DNA of 64,000 bases. Origin: Lotus japonicus. Its lineage: Eukaryota; Streptophyta; Magnoliopsida; Fabales; Fabaceae. How positions within the stretch are numbered: position 1 is the first letter of the stretch; each line of letters begins with the position of its first letter. This document shows, in pieces, positions 44,701 to 56,415 of this stretch. The DNA is taken from assembly GCF_012489685.1 (NCBI RefSeq), contig NC_080044.1:17464369-17528368 (forward strand), in the 5' to 3' direction. The notes below the pieces were generated by a model. It did not search any database and was not told the origin of the DNA. It worked only from the letters and a program-made list of their open reading frames with translations. A program made the position numbers and the translations under genes.

Positions 44701-47700
44701 TTGGGTTATTTTGTGGCGAGTTAAACTATCACTAACACATTTTATGGCAATTTAAAAACCATAATTAATACATAAAAACCGTCATAAAATTTAGTGGTGG
44801 TTTAAACCGCCACAAAAATGAATGAGGGACCAAGTTCAATAATTTGCTATTTTAGAGAGACCAAAATTTATGAAAAACTTAAAAGGAGAATAAAATTAAA
44901 AACTCACTATTTTAGGGGGAAAAACACATATTTATCCCAAAAATCAGGACCAGTCCAAGGCCAAAACCACCTAAGTAAGGGCTTTAGGCACCCCCAAAAA
45001 AATTTACTTAGTAAAAAAGACCCCCAATTTTTTTTTTTTTACTAAGTAAAAGATGACTCAAAAAATGATACTCCAGTTCACATACTTAAATATAGTATTA
45101 GAATTGATTCTTTTCCAAATGCTTTTATTGTTTATAGAATAATGTTAAAAATTCTTGTAATCGTTGCTTCGGTAGAAAGAAGTTTTTCAAAATTAAAATT
45201 AATAAAATCTTATCTTAGATCAACTATGTCTCAAAAAAGATTAAATGTATTAGCTTTATTATCAATTGAAAAAGACATGTTAAATCAAATTGATTATGAC
45301 AATTTAATAAATAATTTTGCATCTCAAAAAGCTCGAAAAATATAAATTTTAAATAAAAAATTATTTTTACGTAAAAAGTTTTAATAAAGAAATTTTTTTA
45401 GGTAAAAAGGCATCACTTAAAAGTTCGCTATAAGCCTCACTTAGTACGTGTTGGGCCGGTCTTGCCAAAAATTAACAAGTATACTTTGATTTTCTTATGA
45501 AAGCGCTCCGATATAACAACATTTAGATAGTATTAATTAATTAAATATATAAACATTGTTCAACTCTACATCTAATATCAACTTCAAGTATAGCACAATG
45601 TACTTTGGCTCCTAACTCCCATGAAAATTTTGACATATAAAGATGTCATTTGATGGAATTTGTGAGATGCTGATGAGCATCACGGAGGATTCATTACTAG
45701 AAAAGATCTGGAAAGACAGCATTGCCGCTGGTGAAGCCATGATATCTATTCCTGCCATGATTCCGGGCTCCAGATACTATAAGGGCATGAAGGTTAGTGA
45801 CATTTAGATAAATAAATTCTCTACAGTTCTTTTAAAATGATAAGTACACTACTAGAAAAACTACTTTTCACATTGGGTATTTTTGAGTTTTTACATCGAT
45901 TTTCGTCCGATGTAAACAAGGGTGATGTGGTATGTATGTTACTTTTCACATCGGGTTTGTAACCGATGTGAAAAATGTACATTTTACATCGGTTTCTGTC
46001 TAAATACCGATGTGAAATGTATACCTTTCACATCGGTTTAGACAACCAACCGATGTGAAATGTATTTATACAAACAACCGATGTGAAATGTGTACCTCTC
46101 ACATCGGTTTAGAAAAACAACCGATGTGAAATGTATACCTTTCACATCGGTTTAGACAACCAACCGATGTGAAATGTACATTTTTCACATCGGTTTAGAC
46201 AAAAAAACCGATGTAAATGCTCAACTTTTTTTTCATCTTTTTTTACACGAATTTGACCTGAATATACATTTTTTTTTAATGAAAATTTATTAAAATAAAA
46301 AGAGATCTTGAGAACACACTCTCTCAAGTGAGTTAAACATGAAAGGTCTATATAACCAGCAAAAAAAAACAGAATAGCCTAAAAGAACTAGAACAATTCA
46401 GCAATTCTAGTTCTTTAAATGTAGTTAAACAACAACAGTTCAGAAAATTAGTACATAAAATAGTTAAACAGAATAGCTTAAAAGAACTAGTACATCAAAT
46501 AGTCAACAACAACAGTTCAGCAAATTAATGCCCCAAGCAGGAAAGCCACCAGCACCATAAGCATAAATTAGGAGAGCACCGGAGACAAGAAACTTTGAAC
46601 CCTATAAACAGATGCAATAAATACAGAGATGAGCAATCTATGAGATAATGTAGTTGAGAAATATTAGCTAATTTAGAAACCAAGTTGCCCAAACTTTAAT
46701 TCAGACTGTTTAGGCACAAACTTTAAATACATACCAAATAAATTCTAAGGTTTAAGCAAGTCAAGAAAGCAAGTTCCCCAACTGTTTCGCAAATCATACA
46801 ACTCTTGTTCTCTTAGTTCCGTTGGATCATTGAATACCTACAATTTGTACAATAGGTTAAAATACCAATTTTGTGACATTTTGATGAAGAACTCAAACAA
46901 TGAGACAAATAGGGAGACAAACATTTGTAATACCTCCATCCAAGACTTAGTAATAAGCATTCAAATTAAATAAGCCAAAAACGAATCACGAATTCAGAGC
47001 CAATTTTAGAAAATAGTTTTAAAGTGAAAACAAACTTACAGCAAGATGGAAGAGTTTTGCAATGGCCGGAAGAGTTTGTCGGAGCTAGAGTGGCTGGAAG
47101 AGTTCGCTGAATTCGTGAAGAGGAAGGTGTAAATCTGAGACGTCTGATAAATAACAAAAACATGGAAAGTCAATAAATAAATGGACAGATTAGCATTTTT
47201 GAAATGAATGATGGAACATGAAAATGGTAACCAAGTAAACTCACCAATAGAAAAGTCAACTAGGCCAGCAGCAACCGCTAGAGCTGAACCACTTAAAGAA
47301 CCTCCAGGAATGCAAGACGACAACAGAGGATTGGTTGGTGTCCCATAATGCTTGTTCTCACCAGAAATCATGTCATGCCACCCACAATAAGTGAAATTAA
47401 ATCACTTCTGAATCAGCAATCTAATTGATTCTTATGTAGAAAGCATCATAATCATTTCTAAGAATCACTTTAAGAAGATGCTTGAATGAAGAGGCAAGGT
47501 TCATGAAAATGAGAAGAAAAGGTTAGCACAAGAGCCAACTAATATCTGGAAAACTAACACAGTGACACAATAACCCAACAAAGAAACAAAGATAGAACCT
47601 AGCAATTACACAACACACTCTAATTGCATAATCTACTGCCCACCGCTATCAGATAAGAAAATGACCCAACACTAGTCAGCAAGGCTTAAACAAACCTGTG

Positions 47701-50700
47701 TCATGTTTGTGGCAAAAACCATAGCAACATTGTGTGCTTTACATGTTATATAAAATAGCAAGTACCAATCAGTTTCTTGTATAGGGGCACAAGTACCAAT
47801 CAGTTTCTTTTGTCAATTATCACTATCACATAAATATCATCTTATGCAGTTATGGTTTATCACTAACATCACTTCGCAGATGGATAGCAAAAGTTGGAAC
47901 AACTTGGATTTCATATAAATAAGATCGCCATATTAAATAGCAGCTACCATTAGACATTTGCATCCAACAATGCAACATAGCTACATGGGTACCCTCACCA
48001 TGGGATATATGGGCTATACAACTTACATCATAATTGAGATTGTCATATCAGGAATGTTACAGGCTAAGACAATCTAGAGACACGCAGCATTCACACCAAA
48101 TTTTAGAGATAAGTGAATACTGAAAACCCCAATCAAGCTAAGAAACACCAAACTACTATTTTCCCGTTTTATTGGGAAGCCACTTAAAACCTCAAATTTT
48201 CTTAGATACACACACACATACATGCTGAATCAGGATGAAGGGAGCCTTACCTTGTGCTCATCTAACAATCCACATGCTGAATCAAGATGAAGGAAGAAAT
48301 TCAGAGAAGCTTCCAAATCTCAATAGCTTCGCCTGCAAGATGAAATGAAGAGGAAAAATTGGATTCATTGCTTTTTCTTTTTCATTAGATCAAGTAAGAA
48401 TTAACAAAAAAAAAAAAATTGAGGTATCAAACTTTGGGGTTTCTTGTGGTTGTGGGCTTAAGAAAATCTTCAGTTGTTTTGGGATGCTTACAATCTGCAA
48501 GTGAAGCCAGTGAATCTCAGAGCTTCTGCTTCTGCTTCAGCTTCTGCAAGGGATGCTTCAGCTTCTGCTTCAGAGCTTCTGCTTCCCCTGAATATGATTA
48601 TGCACCAATGTGTCAAGTCTTCACTTGACAAAACCCTGCTCAAATAACAAATCAAAAACACTGACACATGTAAAAATTTGACAGTCATGCCAATGAGATT
48701 AAAACAGGATATACTTAAATTTTCCAAAGCAAAGAGGTCCGAAAGAAGAACCAGAAACCAAACACCCCAGTCCCCACCACAAACAAGCTAATAACTGATG
48801 GAATCAAAATATTTAATTAGTTCACCAATACAAAAAACGTCAAAAAGCTTGACCAAAATCATTTGGTTCACTCAATACACACACACACACACACACAATA
48901 TGCTCAGTAACGCATAGTAGTTGACCTAAAAACCACTAAACCCACATGGCTATAATCAAAACCCATATCAAACAATATGCTCCAATCCATGAACCTTCAA
49001 AGAAACAAAGAACAAGGAAGCAACGCACCTTAACGCAAGGAATCAAAGTGGAGCACAGAGTTGCACGAGCGACGACGGAAGTGGAGCAAGGGAATTGGAG
49101 ACCGAGAGAGAATGAGAGTGAGGTGAACGGTGAGCGACGGCGAGCAACGGCGAAACAGGAGCTGCACAACGCACGAGCGACGGCGAGAGCGTAGGCGACT
49201 TAGGTTTTCAACGGCGAAAGAGGAAGAAAGCTTTCAACGTTTTCTAATCCTTTGTATCCTGTGTAAAAACTAAAGAAAAGAGAGACTTTTCCCAACGGTT
49301 ATATTATAACCGATGTGAAAACTAAAGAAAAAAGGGACTTTTCCCAACGGTTATATTATAACCGATGTGAAAAGTATTTCATTAAAATTTCAAAAATGCC
49401 ACCGCATTTAGCTTTCACATCGCTTATTCTAAAAACGTTGTAAAAAATGTTTACTAATTACTTTTCACATCAGACATATTCCCAACCGATGTGAAAACTT
49501 TCATAAAAGTTCAATATAATTTCAATATTGCCACCGCGTTATCTTTTACATCAGTTAATTTATCCACCGATGTGAAAACGCTGATGTGAAAAGTCCTTTT
49601 TCTAGTAGTGGTAGTTACGTTGTATCTAAATTTAAAAAAAAAATATTTACGGACATACGCATTGTGCAATGTAGACATAAAAAGTAAGAAAGAAATAGAA
49701 GTAATTAATGTGATATATAACAGATTAGAGAAATAGAGAAAAAGATATGATATATTTCGTATTTGTAACTTGTAAGTATGAATATTATTAACTCAAATTT
49801 CCTCCTAAGATTAAAGTTAAATGATGTCAATTACATGCTTCTTCCAATTATGAGTTAAAAAGAAAACTTTTTTTACTATATATAGTTGTACTTAAGATGG
49901 AATGACAATTCGAATTCAAAAAAAAAAAAGATGGAATGACAATTCTAAGGCGGAATATGTTAAAACTTGATTACTCATAAACTATATTTCTAGTGATAAT
50001 ATTTAATTTAATATATATTATTTACAATATACTTCTTATTTGTTAAAATTAGCAAAAAAAATTAATTTAAAAAAAACCATTTAAATTAAGGGAATTGTTA
50101 TTCAGACCCCCCCACAGCTATTCAGACCCTCATTAATGTATTAAAAGTCCTAAATACCCTTAATGAAAAAAATATAAAAAAATCCTCACTCTCTTCACAT
50201 TCTTTCTCTCTCATCTCTCCTTACCTCTCTCCTCTTTCTTCCACCCAACACCACCCACCACCACCCACCACCACCCACCGCCACCACTGCCACCATCGCC
50301 GCCGCTGCCACCACCACCACAACCACAACCTCCATCTTCTGTCGTTTTTGAAAATATCCAACTTTAGGGAGTTGCTTCTGTCGTTTTTTTTTTCCTGCAA
50401 ATAAACGCACTTTAGAAGTGCGTTACGCACGCACTTTAAAAGTGCGTAGTTAACGCACTGTTAACGTGCGAAGTAAACGCACTTTTAAAGTGCGTTTTGC
50501 TGCAAATTTGCACATAACTAATATTAGATGATTTTTAAAAATCGTGAGACTACTATAAGGTGTAGGAATTTGAAGATTCTAACTGCATATTTGAGCTTAG
50601 AATGATCCTATTACCTTAACTAATAAGTGACAGTCCAAAATTCCTTCCGAAAATTAAACAGGAAAAAAAAAAGAAATATCTGTGTTGCGCTCGCACTTTG

Positions 50701-53306
50701 AAAGTGTGTGATTATCGCACTTTGAAAGTGTGTGACTATCGCATTTTAAAAGTGTGTGACTATCGCACTTTCGAAGTGCTATAGTGACAGACTTTCAAAG
50801 TGCGAGCGAAAAAAATTTAAAAATGGCTTTTTTAGATTTTACAAATTTATCAGGGTCTGAATAGTTGTGGAGGGTCTTAATAACAATTCCCTTAAATTAA
50901 TGGATCATGTTTTTCTTGGTAGATAAATCCGATATGGATTTGCCAAGCCTGTCCTTGAAAGATGGAAGTCTTTAAAATATTAAAATCACAATCAACATGA
51001 TCCCTAATAGTTTAAATAAAAAAGACGACTAATTAGTTCTTGAAAGACTAAAATGAAATTTACATCTTTAAGAGATAATTTTACTTATTTTTTAACTAAC
51101 CGTAAAAGAGTAATCGACTGTATGTATATCCTTAAGGGCGAAAATGACTATTTACTATTTTTTCCAATAATTTTATTATGTTTGTACTAAAGAAATTAGC
51201 TAATAATACAGGCTCGTAGAAGGCTTGTGGAAACCTTCACAGAGATCATTGCAAGACGGAGAAGGGGAGAAGAGTCTGCAGAGGACTTCTTGCAGTCCAT
51301 GTTGCAGAGAGATTTATTCCCAGCCAGTGAAAAGCTTGATGATTCTGAGATTATTGATAATATGTTAACATTCATATTTTCCGGACAGAGCACCACAGCA
51401 ACAGCAATGATGTGGAGTGTAAAGTTCTTACATGAAAACAAAGAAGTACAAGATATACTCAGGGTGAGATACTGCACACATTATAGCAAAGTTTTTTTTT
51501 TAAAGCAAAATATAATAATATATAGAAAGTGTTGATAAACAATCCCTCTCAACATGGGTACAGTAACCTAATCAGCAAAAAGTTGGCAAAAATTCAGTCT
51601 CTACGGCAATAACCTTCCAAACACCACAAACACACAACACAAGTGTGCTATAAACCCCCAAGAGACTACCCAAAAAAGCTTGATTACCATTTACCAATTT
51701 AAATTATTAGTATCATACTAATTGAACAGTAATAGAATCTTCAGAATTAATTATTCAATATTACTATAAAAGTATATTATAAGTATTACTGTGCATGTTT
51801 TGATTGACGTTGGAATTAATTCACAGCTAATTTTAGGGGTTGTTTAGCATCCACCACCTGTTAGATTCAGGTGATGACAGATGTAAGCACAGCTACTAAA
51901 TTATTGTGAATTAATTATGAGAATCGGCTAGTCATTAACTAATTTGCAAACAACCTGCTATTTTATTGTTATTTTTTGGGAAATTTTATTTCACATGGTT
52001 GCAAATTCTATATTTACATGTTGCAAATAATGTATCGGTATAGTCATTAGTCAATGGTATTGATCTTGACTTACAGGAAGAACAATTGTCTTTAAGCAAA
52101 ATGAAGCCAGAAGGAGCTCCACTTACAAAAGAAGACATCAACAACATGCCCTATGGTTGGAAGGTTAGAATTTAGAATTAAAGACATGTTAATATATAAC
52201 TTATAAATTGATTACTTAATTGTCTCTAAACTTGGAAGTGCATGCATGCGACAAAATTTTTATATGTCAATCTCCTTGTTCTCCTCAGGTACTTAAGGAA
52301 ACACTGAGAATGTCCAATATCGTGTTATGGTATCCTCGTGTAGCACTTCAAGACTGCACCATTGAAGGTAAATAACCCAACAAATACGGTTAAGGTAGTC
52401 TAAATCACTTAAAAGTAAATAAAGATAAAATCATCCTAATTTTAGATGGACCGACAATATTTTGACATGTGTCCTAAGACACTTGTCAAAATGTTATTGA
52501 ACCACCTAAATTATGGTTATTTGACTCAATAAATCTTGGAGGATTTATAGAACCTAGTATTTTCATAATTGTTTTCATTAAATTTAGTCTTAACCATACG
52601 TCACAACACTTTTAATATGCATAGCCACGTTGTTAATAACAGGGCGTGAAATAAAGAAAGGTTGGCACGTTAACATCGATGCAACTTGTGTACATTTCGA
52701 CCCTGACTTGTACAAGGATCCCTTGAAATTCAATCCGCAAAGATTTGATGTAATTAATTTTCTCTCTCTCTCTTTCATTCTCTCTTTTAATTTTGCTCAT
52801 TGTTTTTAGTTCATAACAACTAATAGTTATAAGAGCAATTTTCTCGAGATTTTTTTAACAGACTTTTTTTTTATGTATATCATCCTGAAATTAAATCCTA
52901 AACTAAATACTTAATTAAAAGCAGCGTAGCTATCTATCAACTGTGATCTTTCTTTTATTTTCTTGATTCTCTTTTATCTGCAGGAAACTCAAAAGCCCTA
53001 CAGTTTCATACCTTTTGGAGCAGGGCCGAGAACATGCCTTGGGATGTATATGGCAAAACTGAAAATGTTGATCTTTATACATAGACTCGTGGGGGGTTAC
53101 ACGTGAGTTTTATTTTGCCGTACATTCCAATATTTTCATCCTTCTTTTAACTTGTACAGATGGACAAAAATTAAAATATACTCGTATGTAGGTGGACACT
53201 TGATGATTTAGATAATAGCTTACAAGCGAAGGAACTCGTTCCTAAACTAAGGAGTGGTTGTCCAATAACGTTGAAGTCCTTAAGCAAAAGCAGGTCGGAG
53301 GCATAA
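41759..53306 (+). CDS. Cytochrome P450, CYP722-like (CYP85 clan), nine exons, 484 aa
   Basis: Exons: 41759-41979, 42823-43147, 45643-45792, 51212-51463, 52077-52163, 52289-52367, 52643-52749, 52984-53102, 53192-53306. All introns are GT-AG, phases agree, and the total is 1455 nt with no stop. An N-terminal membrane anchor ([15 protein letters not shown]) is followed by the proline hinge [15 protein letters not shown]. The oxygen-binding I-helix is [13 protein letters not shown] (about residues 286-298), the K-helix ExxR is KETLR (349-352), PERF is FNPQRF, and the heme loop is [10 protein letters not shown] with Cys about 425. It resembles CYP722, an ER-bound monooxygenase family acting on strigolactone precursors such as carlactonoic acid; the subfamily and exact substrate are not resolved. 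Introns 2 and 3 (2.5 and 5.4 kb) are filled with transposons. Confidence 0.85.
43361..43694. mobile_element. PIF/Harbinger (Tourist-like) MITE in P450 intron 2
   Basis: A 334-bp element with ends GAGCATCTCCAATGG and ...AAAGATGCTC and a 3-bp TSD TTA on both sides (43358-43360 and 43695-43697). The GAGCATC terminus and TTA target are typical of PIF/Harbinger MITEs. Confidence 0.8.
44155..44520 (-). mobile_element. LINE 3' fragment with RNase H-like remnant, in intron 2
   Basis: A T-run at 44157-44162 marks a minus-strand poly(A) end. The minus strand then encodes [31 protein letters not shown] and [16 protein letters not shown], the pattern of the RNase H domain at the C-terminus of plant L1 ORF2. 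It is a 5'-truncated and decayed copy. Confidence 0.7.
44578..44938. mobile_element. Foldback MITE with long inverted repeats, in intron 2
   Basis: Starts GGGTTAAATATGCTTATCG and ends ...ACACATATTTATCCC. The two halves are complementary over more than 100 bp with mismatches. The flanks share only AAAAAT, so the TSD is not certain. The style is MULE-like. Confidence 0.7.
44945..45464 (+). mobile_element. Deleted hAT element with transposase remnant, in intron 2
   Basis: A 520-bp element with inverted ends CAGGACCAGTCCAAGG / GGGCCGGTCTTG and an exact 8-bp TSD CCAAAAAT (44937-44944 and 45465-45472). The TSD overlaps the last bases of the neighbouring foldback MITE, so the hAT inserted at that MITE's edge. 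Confidence 0.85.
45104..45345 (+). pseudogene. hAT transposase C-terminal (dimerisation) fragment
   Basis: The frame [20 protein letters not shown] continues to [38 protein letters not shown] and a stop. This is the conserved hAT C-terminal dimerisation block. The catalytic domain is absent, so it is a remnant inside the 520-bp hAT derivative. Confidence 0.85.
45847..49610. mobile_element. Non-autonomous CACTA element in P450 intron 3
   Basis: A 3764-bp element. Ends CACTACTAGAAAAAC and ...TTTTTCTAGTAGTG are inverted, with a 3-bp TSD GTA (45844-45846 and 49611-49613), as expected for En/Spm. Subterminal regions (45870-46215 and 49290-49590) are packed with TTTCACATCGGTT in both orientations, the usual transposase-binding type of array. 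No transposase is seen. The inside holds an amidase gene fragment, a LINE-tail-like stretch (about 46270-46340), an AC microsatellite (48880-48898) and a CTTCTG-rich low-complexity region (48500-48590). Confidence 0.9.
47245..47374 (-). pseudogene. Captured amidase exon (AMI1/TOC64-like) inside the CACTA element
   Basis: The minus strand encodes [20 protein letters not shown] and [20 protein letters not shown], then a donor G|GTGAG at 47243-47244. This matches the Gly/Ser-rich signature of amidase-signature proteins (typically [19 protein letters not shown]). In plants the nearest families are amidase 1 and outer-envelope TOC64. The middle Ser of the usual GGSSSGS reads GGSLSGS, so a conserved position is changed. 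It is a single exon, not a functional gene. Confidence 0.75.
50090..50891. mobile_element. MULE-type element with palindrome arrays, in P450 intron 3
   Basis: An 802-bp element with inverted ends GGGAATTGTTATTCAGACCC / GGTCTTAATAACAATTCCC and an exact 9-bp TSD TTAAATTAA (50081-50089 and 50892-50900), diagnostic of Mutator-like elements. Inside lie a CCACCA-rich tract (50249-50330) and two groups of GCACTTTNAAAGTGC-type palindromes (50405-50495 and 50690-50812). Confidence 0.9.
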
Positions 53307-53570
53307 ATGGCAACAATATGCAAACAACAAGCTGGGTGGTAGAATAAAAGTTATTGCAAAATAAAATATTGTATTGTTATAAAAGATGAAAGGTTGTCGT
53401 AATATGCATTAAGGAGCCAATATTTTCTATGTAACCAGTAAGTATTTATCATTTATCATTAGATTTAAGTTTATTAAGCAGATGCCCGTCAAAAAAAAGT
53501 TTATGAAGCAGATGAAAAGCTTGGATGATATTTGCAATGTGTAAACTTGTCTTCAAATACAGTTGAGAGT

Positions 53571-53783
53571 CGTTTTATGTCTTCATCTTTTCTTTAGTGT
53601 GATGTTTTATTTGTTCGTAGGTCAGGCAATAGTACCGCTGATTTTCTTATACTCAGAGGGTGTCTTCTTTCACTTCTTATGTTTGGATTGAGGAATGTCT
53701 CTCGGGTTTATAAGACTTTGTTTATTCTGATGTATTGGCCTCAGTGCCAGTTTGATTTTCAATAAATTAGACACATTTCAAAA
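53571..53783 (+). mobile_element. Short non-LTR retro-insertion with long TSD
   Basis: About 213 bp ending in a short A-run, flanked by the 16-bp direct repeat AAATACAGTTGAGAGT (53555-53570 and 53784-53799). This is the structure left by a truncated LINE or LINE-mobilised RNA. No Pol III boxes were recognised, so a SINE is less likely. Confidence 0.75.
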
Positions 53784-53799
53784 AAATACAGTTGAGAGT

Positions 53800-54217
53800 G
53801 TTGTTCTTGCTTTATTTATCAATAAAATCATTTGTTGTGCATAAAAAAATATGAATCCGCATTATACGCATATGATCGTTGATGTCAATACAAGAATGTG
53901 TTGATTTAGCATCTAAAATTAGCGTTGACCATGACACTGCTTTTATATTTGCCTCATTAGTGTTGGAAAAAACAACACATGAGGTAAATATGAAGAAAAA
54001 AAAATCTCCCTCTTCCTAATTATAAGACCTTTTAGAAATTTTTTGGTGTCCTGGCCCTTACTATAAGTCCCCCTTCTAATTCCAAGAAGAAGTTATTATC
54101 TTTTTCCATATTTACCCATTGCATTTATTAAGAGAGAGTGAAATTAAATTAAGGAGATAGTGAGATATAATTGATAGAATGATGAAAGAGATATAAGGGT
54201 AAATATGAAAGATTCTA
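53800..54217. other. Intergenic, nothing identified
   Basis: AT-rich sequence downstream of the P450 gene with no gene or repeat I can define. Confidence 0.5.
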
Positions 54218-55678
54218 CTCTCTCTGTTTCAATATAAGTGTCTATTTAGAGAAGATGCACAAATAATAAGAAATGCAATTAATTTTGTTAAATTTTTAAA
54301 ACATAATAGATATTTTCTCATTTAACCATTTAAAGTGTATTATTATCTCTCATCATTTATAAGGGTTTTATATAGAAAAACATCAATTAATGCTTCATTG
54401 GAATTCTAAGTGGACAGTTATTCTGAAACAAATATTTTCTCTATAAGTGGACAATTATTTTGAAACTGAGAGGTCCTAATAAAGCCGAAAAACAACGACA
54501 AACAACGACAAGTACAGTATAATCCTATCAGTCGCACGACACCTACCAGATAGCCACCTAGGTAGTGCATACCACAAGACCCAAAAACACCTGGAACACC
54601 GTAGTGATTAGACCCAATCCTAAAAACCCAGTAGAAAGCAGAAAGTAAAAAACACACTATGAAAAAAACAAGATCACATGTGCACGCAAAACAACAAACT
54701 CCAACACTGCCTCTAGGACAACACCAAGCTCAAGCTGCCTGCCTCGAGGAGAACCATAAACCAAACGCGACCCACCAGCCAAAAACCACGAGACATCCAC
54801 CGCGGCGGCGCGCCAAGAAGACTCACCCAACCACTAATATGAGGAGAACCCTGACATGAATGTCAACAACTCGGTTGGGTGAGGGGTGGGTCACTGAAAG
54901 AACGTCAAAAGCCGCCATCACTTACTGAACACATAAACGCAATCACCAGCCACCAAAGGAGGCCCACGATCCACTCCCGTCAGCACACAGATCCCCCTCC
55001 GCAACCACCGTATCTGAAAGCAAGCCAAAGATTCATCTTGTCTTCCGCTGGGCACCTCTTAGTGAACAAATTAGGCGAAGCATCGATCAGGAGAACCACA
55101 TATACTTTGTTCGACTCATTTTCCAGAGAGAATCGAGCAAGAGAGTCATCTTGAACATCTCTGAAGATAACAACAGGGTCTAAAAACCAGGAGACAAAAA
55201 ACGAATGAAGATCTGTCCTTTCTACTTCATACACCTCGAACTTCTCTTGCACGATTCTTAAATCAAACAGAGAAGAACCCACCAGCCAAACCTAGACACA
55301 GATCTAAAGTTATATGGGCAAGGCAAAACGCAAAACTCGAAACGCGAATGACAAAGACGACCAAGGAGCGCGGGATGGCGTGGCCGACGATGGCCGCTAC
55401 TACAGAAAGGAGAGGACAAAAGGCAACAGAGGAGGCCTTGATTGCAAACCCATATAAAAGATGCACTAGAAAAGAAGGGAAGCATAGGAAAGAGGAAAGA
55501 TAAAGGGGTGAGATGAGGGGTTGCCGCTGCGCAAGGAGGCGGCGCGGCGGCCACCCAAACAAACCCTAATCAGCGAGAGAGAAGGCGAGAGTTAGAGAGG
55601 GAGAGTCTTTAAGAGAAAAAATTTAATCGAGGGTGCGAAGAATTTAACACGTATATAATTAGGAACAGAGGGAGTATT
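54218..55678. mobile_element. Stowaway-like MITE split by a 1.2 kb insertion
   Basis: The left part begins TACTCTCTCTGTTTCAATAT and runs to about 54473 (TTTTGAAACTGAGAGG). The matching right end AGGAACAGAGGGAGTA is at 55663-55678. Mariner/Stowaway MITEs usually have such ends within about 260 bp, so 54474 to about 55660 looks inserted. The insert is GC-richer and has minus-strand open frames (for example 55282-54980, with VYVVLLIDASPNLFTKRCPA) of unknown family. Confidence 0.4.
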
Positions 55679-55679
55679 T

Positions 55680-56140
55680 TATAGTCATCTTATAATATAC
55701 TAATTTGTGTCGGTAAAGTACAATTTAGAATTGGGCAAGACAAACACTAAATTCTCCGGCCACTGTAGCGTCCAACCGCTGACAAATAGTGGCGGCCTCA
55801 AGCCGACGCTAGGTTTATTCTTCACATCGATTATGTTCGACGCTAAGGTCTACACATGTAAAATCAAATTCGTGGGCAGGAAATCTTGTGGTGACCTAGC
55901 CAACACTAATAGTCATAAATTTCTCGATCTGCTCACACTTTCATTATAAGCCTCTATCTCTCTCTCTTCACATTAAGCAAAACATCATTTTCAACCTTCA
56001 TTTGTCGTTATTCCTTGTCCACCACTCCCCGTTAGTAACCTTCATCTTCATCATCCCTCAAAATTTAAAAGTCGGCCTAGAATATTTCATCACCATCACT
56101 GAACTCATCTTTTCCCTCCCCCATCAAAATTAAAAAAACT
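55680..56140. other. Intergenic, nothing identified
   Basis: The 80-codon + strand frame at 55707-55949 shows no recognisable domain. No other feature is supported. Confidence 0.45.
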
Positions 56141-56144
56141 TAAG

Positions 56145-56415
56145 TACCTATTAAACCAATGCTTTTGAGATAATTGGTTGTTTGACATGGTATTAGAGCC
56201 TCAATGACCAAGCGGTCTAGAGTTTGATCATTGCTGCCCCCAATTCTTCTTATAAAAAGTTGAATTTAAGCACATGGTAGGTGGGTCTGTGCATTGTCCA
56301 CGCTTCAAGCCCAAAGGGCTCGTGCGTGAGAGGGCATGTTAGAAATAATAATATAAAATCATTCATTTGGTCTTACCCAACAGCTTAAGCTTTTGGGATA
56401 ATTGGTTATTTGACA
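56145..56415 (+). mobile_element. TRIM-like miniature LTR retroelement, partial
   Basis: A partial left LTR ends ...TTGGTTGTTTGACA at 56187. It is followed by a primer site TGGTATTAGAGCC (56188-56200), a 149-bp non-coding interior, a short purine run AGAGGGCA, and a right LTR TGTTAGAAATAA...TTGACA at 56337-56415. Both LTRs share GATAATTGGTT. At under 300 bp it has no coding capacity. Confidence 0.55.

Noticed and set aside
50195..50430. Val/Ala/Gly-rich minus-strand frames
   Set aside because: Produced by the CCACCA tract in the MULE; low complexity.
51834..51960. Possible small hAT MITE in P450 intron 4 (GGGGTTGTTTAGCA / CAAACAACC)
   Set aside because: Inverted ends are short and imperfect, and the flanking CTAATTTTA / CTATTTTAT match is not exact.
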